From Thermobifida cellulosilytica TB100 (GTDB taxonomy: Bacteria > Actinomycetota > Actinomycetes > Streptosporangiales > Streptosporangiaceae), in NCBI RefSeq assembly GCF_001517975.1, contig NZ_KQ950184.1, positions 104,929-168,928 of the forward strand: DNA of 64,000 nt. Reading direction: 5' to 3'. This document shows, piece by piece, positions 63,242 to 64,000 of this stretch. The position numbers and the translations under genes were made by a program. Every line of letters starts with the position of its first letter. Within the stretch, counting starts at the first letter, position 1. The notes under the pieces were generated by a model. That model did no database searches, was not told where the DNA came from, and saw only the letters and a list, made by a program, of their open reading frames with translations.

Positions 63242-64000
63242 ATGAAGATCTGGATCTCCGGGGCCGGCTACGGCTCCGGTCGCGTGGTGGACGAGAGCGA
63301 GGCGCGGCTTCCGGCGCTCGACCACGGCATCACTGTCGGCGACGGGGTCTTCGAGACGGTCAAGTCGGTGGGCGGCCAGGCGTTCGCGCTCACCCGTCAC
63401 CTGCGCAGGCTGGCCCGGTCGGCGCACGGCCTGGGCCTGGGGGAGATCGACCTCGACCTCGTCCGCGAGGGGGTGCGCCGGGCGCTGGAGGCCAACCCGG
63501 ACACCGACCCCAGCCGGGTGCGCATCACCGTGACGGGGGGACCGGGGCCGCTGGGCTCCGAACGCACCGGCCGGGAGCTGACCGTCATGGTGGCCGTGGG
63601 GCCGTTCCCCCGGCCCGCGCCGACGGTGGACGTGGCCGTGGTGCCCTGGACCCGCAACGAGAACGGCGCGCTGAGCGGTCTGAAGACGACCTCCTACGCG
63701 GAGAACGTGCTCGCCCTCGACTACGCGCGCCGCCGGGGCGCCGGCGAGGCGCTCTTCGCCAACACCGCGGGCAACCTGTGCGAGGGCACGGGGAGCAACG
63801 TCTTCGTGGTCCTGGGCGGTCGGCTCCTCACCCCGCCGCTGTCGGCGGGGCCGCTCGCGGGGATCACCCGGGAGCTGGTGCTGGAGTGGGTCGGCGGTGA
63901 GGAGGAGGACGTGCCGATGGCGGCGCTGCCGGGGGGGTGGGGAGGGGCGCGGGGGGGGGGAGGGGGTAGATTTTGGGGGTCGGCGCAGCAGTCAAAAAAA
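63242..64000 (+). CDS. Class-IV aminotransferase / aminodeoxychorismate lyase-like, 3' truncated
   Basis: PLP-dependent fold-type IV enzyme. ATG with GGGGAGAGG upstream. ALDHGITVGDGVFETVKSVGG is the diagnostic start, the PLP Lys is in GLKTTSYAENVLALDYARRRG near residue 147, and CEGTGSNVFVV follows. This fits 4-amino-4-deoxychorismate lyase (folate pathway) or a branched-chain/D-amino-acid aminotransferase; the lyase is the better guess by length and motifs. The frame stays open to the window end, but from about 63931 it encodes Gly-rich nonsense that looks like sequence error, so the true C-terminus is missing. Confidence 0.85.
   Translation, partial: MKIWISGAGYGSGRVVDESEARLPALDHGITVGDGVFETVKSVGGQAFALTRHLRRLARSAHGLGLGEIDLDLVREGVRRALEANPDTDPSRVRITVTGGPGPLGSERTGRELTVMVAVGPFPRPAPTVDVAVVPWTRNENGALSGLKTTSYAENVLALDYARRRGAGEALFANTAGNLCEGTGSNVFVVLGGRLLTPPLSAGPLAGITRELVLEWVGGEEEDVPMAALPGGWGGARGGGGGRFWGSAQQSKK
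63931..64000. other. Low-quality contig end
   Basis: Runs of 7-10 G, interrupted by single bases, then a terminal poly-A. This is unlike the flanking coding sequence and breaks conservation of the enzyme; most likely an assembly or read-end artefact. Confidence 0.7.

Overview
The window is very GC-rich with strong third-position GC bias, GTG starts, and many actinobacterial signature genes (hrdB-type sigA with a Lys/Ala/Thr-rich N-terminus, DUF3145, DUF5998, DUF5709, DUF7455, DUF1707, lexA-LysM-nrdR-nrdJ synteny). A GH81 laminarinase preceded by a 13/14 match to the CelR operator of cellulolytic actinomycetes points to Nocardiopsaceae, most likely Thermobifida or a close relative (inference). 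Almost everything looks like ordinary chromosome. No intact prophage, insertion sequence or CRISPR array is visible. The last ~70 bases (G homopolymers, then poly-A) look like a contig-end artefact.

Layout. 1-3.7 kb: 3' end of leuS, then three small secreted or membrane-anchored proteins that look like diverged paralogues. 3.9-9.0 kb: SOS and dNTP block with lexA, a divergent LysM cell-wall protein under SOS-type boxes, nrdR behind a probable NrdR-box pair, and the B12-dependent ribonucleotide reductase nrdJ. 9.1-10 kb: a VapBC-like toxin-antitoxin pair. 10.2-14.9 kb: two SPFH/band-7 proteins, a three-helix membrane protein and rnhB. 15-18.2 kb: a membrane-anchored protein with two CbxX-type AAA+ modules and a sugar nucleotidyltransferase. 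18.2-23 kb: an unrecognised 531-residue protein, a small three-helix protein, and a PAS-PAS-GAF-PP2C phosphatase. 23-33 kb: principal sigma factor, yaaA, a GNAT, DUF7455, and the second type IIA topoisomerase (parE and parC, facing each other across a TPR protein and a beta-carbonic anhydrase).

33.5-39.8 kb holds a complete, tightly overlapping seven-gene Mrp Na+/H+ antiporter operon (A-G). 39.9-51.7 kb: GH81 laminarinase, a RecQ-like helicase fused to a phosphoribosyltransferase-like domain, a PfkB kinase, a GNAT/acyl-CoA-synthetase fusion (Pat-like), a DUF5998-phosphodiesterase pair and a metallo-beta-lactamase-fold hydrolase. 52.2-55.7 kb: the most intriguing module, an ECF-like sigma factor overlapping a small beta-rich protein, followed on the same strand by a TPR-CHAT caspase-like protease. 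55.9-64 kb: DUF3145, two DUF1707 membrane proteins, a HAD hydrolase, a YbhB-like protein, two tRNA arrays (Gly-Cys-Val and Gly-Gly-Val), a divergent MoeA-like protein, gluconokinase, an FKBP, a roadblock protein and a truncated class-IV aminotransferase.

Several genes appear to be leaderless, with a TAnnnT-like -10 ending 6-7 nt before the start codon. Strong GC-rich hairpins separate most convergent transcription units.
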